From IMG/VR virus record IMGVR_UViG_3300000270_000002, positions 1 to 25,997 of that record: a DNA stretch of 25,997 nucleotides, one strand, 5' to 3'. The translations under genes and the position numbers were made by a program. This document shows, piece after piece, positions 24,421 through 25,997 of this stretch. Position 1 is the stretch's first letter, and each line of letters begins with the position of its first letter. Under the pieces are notes generated by a model that did no database searches, was not told the DNA's origin, and saw nothing but the letters and a program-made list of their open reading frames with translations. Source of the DNA: a virus.

Positions 24421-24436
24421 TGCGACCGTGGTCGCA
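24421..24436. repeat. Palindrome copy 3 (TGCGACCGTGGTCGCA), perfect; putative ParB site
   Basis: The arms TGCGACC and GGTCGCA are complete with centre GT. It lies directly after the stop codon of the hypothetical gene at 24437 and 14 bp from the cos candidate. It is the only copy clearly outside a gene. Confidence 0.8.
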
Positions 24437-24757
24437 TTAGCTTGGAACATCTTCTGCAGCCTTGACCGCTTTATCAATTGCGTTCTTTAAATCAGCTTGC
24501 GCTTCTTTCATCAACGCTGGGTTGCCAGTAGGCTGATTAGCCATCATGCGTTCCAGCGCTTGACCTTGGGTATTAATAATATCTTCAAACATAACAATCT
24601 CATGTGCGCCGATAATCAATGCACGATTCAACGCGCTACCTACATCAATATCAGCTTTTCCCTTGTACAGCTCGGGTTTTGGAGTAGTCGATTGAATCGG
24701 ATTGACTAAACCTGCATTGAATATGGTTTCCGTAACACTCGCGTTCTGCCCGCTCAG
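24437..24757 (-). CDS. Hypothetical late protein with uncertain start (possible frameshift)
   Basis: The frame is open from a stop at 24764-24766 down to 24437 and reads as a plausible protein: SGQNASVTETIFNAGLVNP, then GKADIDVGSALNRALIIGAH and a helical end ALMKEAQADLKNAIDKAV, finishing EDVPS. No ATG or GTG lies in frame near the beginning: CTG at 24757 is the furthest and TTG at 24631 would give 64 residues. A different frame offers ATG at 24786 with MTSTWTGNTV before a stop at 24754-24756, so one base deletion or an unusual start could join the two. The function is unknown; it lies between lysis and packaging genes. Confidence 0.55.
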   Translation of the reverse strand: MSGQNASVTETIFNAGLVNPIQSTTPKPELYKGKADIDVGSALNRALIIGAHEIVMFEDIINTQGQALERMMANQPTGNPALMKEAQADLKNAIDKAVKAAEDVPS

Positions 24758-24829
24758 ACCGTGTTACCCGTCCACGTGGAAGTCATGCCTGCATGTTAAA
24801 GCCCTCAGTTGAACACTACGGCACTTTGC

Positions 24830-24871
24830 CTTTATGTATAAGCAGGCTCGAAAACCTGCTTATACATAAAG
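24830..24871. repeat. Perfect 17-bp hairpin downstream of the spanin genes
   Basis: The arms CTTTATGTATAAGCAGG (24830-24846) and CCTGCTTATACATAAAG (24855-24871) are fully complementary with an 8-nt loop. It is larger than needed for a simple terminator and could stop, slow or protect transcripts between lysis and packaging genes. Confidence 0.8.
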
Positions 24872-24886
24872 CCAGCATTAGCTGGC
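24868..24886 (-). terminator. Terminator-like hairpin GCCAGC-GCTGGC
   Basis: On the - strand a 6-bp stem GCCAGC/GCTGGC with loop TAAT (24871-24886) is followed by TTTATG. It directly adjoins the 17-bp hairpin. On the + strand GTTATATTTATC follows. It is about 40 bp after the Rz1 stop. Confidence 0.6.
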
Positions 24887-24927
24887 GTTATATTTATCTT
24901 GTTGGAGAGTCGTACTAATGAAGTAAG

Positions 24928-25206
24928 CTATTTATCAGCCTGTTTACCTCGGTACCACTCTTTTATTTTATCGGGCTTTTTCCCGCATTTTTCTAACGCA
25001 CCCTTCCAAACAAGATCACGTTCAACCGCTTCGTCCCGAGTCAGGGGCGGAGAATCAAAAGGAGTATCACAAGGCGTTATTAACGCTGCAGGTGGTAACA
25101 CAAAAACATCACGAGTCTGGGTTACTACTTTCAGCTCCGTAGTGCTGCCACATGCTGTCAACAACATCGGTAGGCAAAGGCCGAGAACCACAATCATCTT
25201 TTTCAT
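24928..25206 (-). CDS. Rz1: Outer-membrane spanin lipoprotein (Rz1-like)
   Basis: This 92-residue protein starts at the ATG at 25206 (MKKMIVVLGLCLPMLLTACG). The signal peptide ends in lipobox LTAC, so the mature protein is a short outer-membrane lipoprotein. The proline-rich, extended part (VLPPAALITP, FDSPPLTRDE) is typical of Rz1. An AGGA box lies ahead. Its first 98 bp lie inside the Rz gene in another frame, the usual embedded o-spanin arrangement. A longer frame up to 25302 is open but would destroy the signal peptide. Confidence 0.88.
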   Translation of the reverse strand: MKKMIVVLGLCLPMLLTACGSTTELKVVTQTRDVFVLPPAALITPCDTPFDSPPLTRDEAVERDLVWKGALEKCGKKPDKIKEWYRGKQADK

Positions 25207-25540
25207 TTTTGAGTAGTCCTTTAAGTTTGCCGACGGCTTTATTGACCGATGCGTCCACGGTCGCATTGTATTTTTTAATGAACTCAACAGCACGACGCTC
25301 ATCTTTTAAATGCTGAGTTAGCGTGTTAATCGTTGAGTTTAAGTTGGTGTTGATCTGTGAAACAATTTCAACCGACTGTTCCGTGGTGGCTAATTTTGCG
25401 GTTTTAACTTCTAACTGCAGGGCTTGTTTTTCAATTGTATTTTGCAACAATCCAATTCGTAACGATAAGAAACTGATCCCAGCAATAAACAACAAACCAA
25501 TCGCGGTTGTAGCATTTATCTTACTAAGAAAAGCAAACAT
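25109..25540 (-). CDS. Rz: Inner-membrane spanin (Rz-like)
   Basis: A 143-residue i-spanin with a basic start, one membrane segment (ATTAIGLLFIAGISFLSL, about 10-27), then a coiled-coil periplasmic part (NTIEKQALQLEVKTAKLA through TQHLKDERRAVEFIKKYN), ending in SMWQHYGAESSNPDS. With Rz1 it would fuse inner and outer membranes in the last step of lysis. Its codons near KYNATVDAS carry palindrome copy 4. The stop lies inside Rz1; the start overlaps the endolysin stop region. Confidence 0.85.
   Translation of the reverse strand: MFAFLSKINATTAIGLLFIAGISFLSLRIGLLQNTIEKQALQLEVKTAKLATTEQSVEIVSQINTNLNSTINTLTQHLKDERRAVEFIKKYNATVDASVNKAVGKLKGLLKNEKDDCGSRPLPTDVVDSMWQHYGAESSNPDS
25250..25265. repeat. 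Palindrome copy 4 (TGCGTCCACGGTCGCA), putative ParB site
   Basis: One mismatch from the perfect palindrome. It is inside the Rz gene and also lies upstream of the Rz1 start in the overlap zone. Confidence 0.65.
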
Positions 25541-25997
25541 CAGTTTCCACCTTTCTTCGTTTGATCAGGCCGGGTAACTTCTTACCTGCGCCAGAAACCC
25601 AAAAACGCAATTCATTACAAGCATTCTTGTATCGACCTGCTTTAATGTGCTTGAAAATACGTGTCTCACTACCGTCCTGATTGTGTCTGAATCGCGTGCA
25701 GCCTGTGTTGAATATAAATGACGTAAAGGCGTCAACTTGCCCCTGGCTCATCAAGACATCACCCTTCGAGGTAATGAGACATGTTTCTGAGGAACTGATA
25801 TTGATAACCCAGTCGGTTGCAATTTCAGTTTCTGTTTTAATCTTTCCGGTAACATTGTGTGTGTTACCAATACCGTCGGTAGGTAAACCCGCAGGACAAA
25901 CATACGGTTTCAGTCTGCAGCTTTCTGCATTGCCTATAATTTCCAATGCGCGCTGAGATACATTAAGCATTGCGACCGTGGTCCCATTAATTTCAAC
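25524..25997 (-). CDS. Endolysin, GH24-type lysozyme (partial at window edge)
   Basis: The visible part has 148 residues from the ATG at 25970. Catalytic pattern: E16, then C25 (E-x8-C), then T31 (C-x5-T), the GH24 pattern in which the usual Asp is replaced by Cys, followed by GLPTDGIGNT and a helical C-terminal domain (AGRYKNACNELRFW). The frame stays open upstream to the window edge (VEINGTTVA), and the ATG at 25970 lacks a close ribosome binding site, so the true start may be outside the window. No signal or SAR helix is seen in the visible part. Partner spanins follow directly. Confidence 0.85.
   Translation of the reverse strand, partial: VEINGTTVAMLNVSQRALEIIGNAESCRLKPYVCPAGLPTDGIGNTHNVTGKIKTETEIATDWVINISSSETCLITSKGDVLMSQGQVDAFTSFIFNTGCTRFRHNQDGSETRIFKHIKAGRYKNACNELRFWVSGAGKKLPGLIKRRKVETDVCFS
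25971..25986. repeat. Palindrome copy 5 (TGCGACCGTGGTCCCA), putative ParB site
   Basis: One mismatch, and this changes the right arm to GGTCCCA, the arm of the F plasmid SopB site as I recall it. It adjoins or lies inside the endolysin gene at the window edge. Confidence 0.7.

Noticed and set aside
24225-24437. 70-residue - strand ORF across the cos region
   Set aside because: It covers the palindrome, the A-rich run and the hairpin, has poly-F and low-complexity composition, no family pattern and no ribosome binding site that stands out; the non-coding interpretation is better.
24720-24830. Possible tRNA-like sequence in the gap upstream of the hypothetical gene
   Set aside because: I could not draw a cloverleaf with a normal anticodon stem and T arm.

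Overview
The window looks like part of a temperate phage-plasmid (a prophage kept as a plasmid) of a marine-type gammaproteobacterium. The AT-rich composition and the mix of gene families suggest a host such as Vibrio, Shewanella, Moritella or a relative, but nothing here fixes the host. The + strand at the left carries a type Ia partition operon (SopA/ParA-like and SopB/ParB-like) and three very small genes. Almost everything from about 3.6 kb to the right edge is on the - strand and forms one long late block, read from right to left.

Layout, left to right: a promoter region with repeated elements (1-322); parA and parB (323-2442) ending in a hairpin; two overlapping tiny genes (2504-2742), the second a 27-residue membrane peptide; a convergent XRE-type repressor (2773-3099, -); a control region with repeats; a 58-codon + gene (3343-3519) and a strong bidirectional terminator. 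The late block follows. In transcription order (from the right edge) it holds: endolysin; Rz/Rz1 spanins; a hypothetical gene with an uncertain start; a GC-rich palindrome that is a good cos candidate; terminase small and large subunits; head-tail joining gpW; portal; S49 protease/scaffold; decoration protein D; major capsid; lambda FII-like and Z-like connectors; a putative tail terminator; P2-type baseplate V, W, J, I with one unknown gene between V and W; tail fibre H and its assembly factor; a small basic protein; sheath FI; tube FII; tail chaperone E with a -1 frameshift extension E'; tape measure T; and U, X, D.

The head module is therefore lambda-like (Nu1, A, W, B, C/Nu3, D, E, FII, Z) and the tail is a P2-like contractile tail. 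As I recall, telomere phages of the VHML/VP882/phiHAP-1 type also carry P2-like tails and partition genes. No protelomerase, replication gene or telomere lies inside this window, so whether the plasmid is linear is open.

The most interesting signal is a 16-bp palindrome, TGCGACC-n2-GGTCGCA, in five copies (10424, 14911, 24421, 25250, 25971), scattered through the late genes and absent beside parAB. It closely resembles the F plasmid SopB site. With the SopB-like ParB in the same window, it suggests a dispersed centromere of the kind known in phage N15. Four of the five copies lie inside or apparently inside genes and are all read in the same codon phase. Other notable items are a T-TTT-TTA slippery site in gene E, several terminator hairpins inside the late operon, and a cluster of TTG starts with ideal ribosome binding sites.
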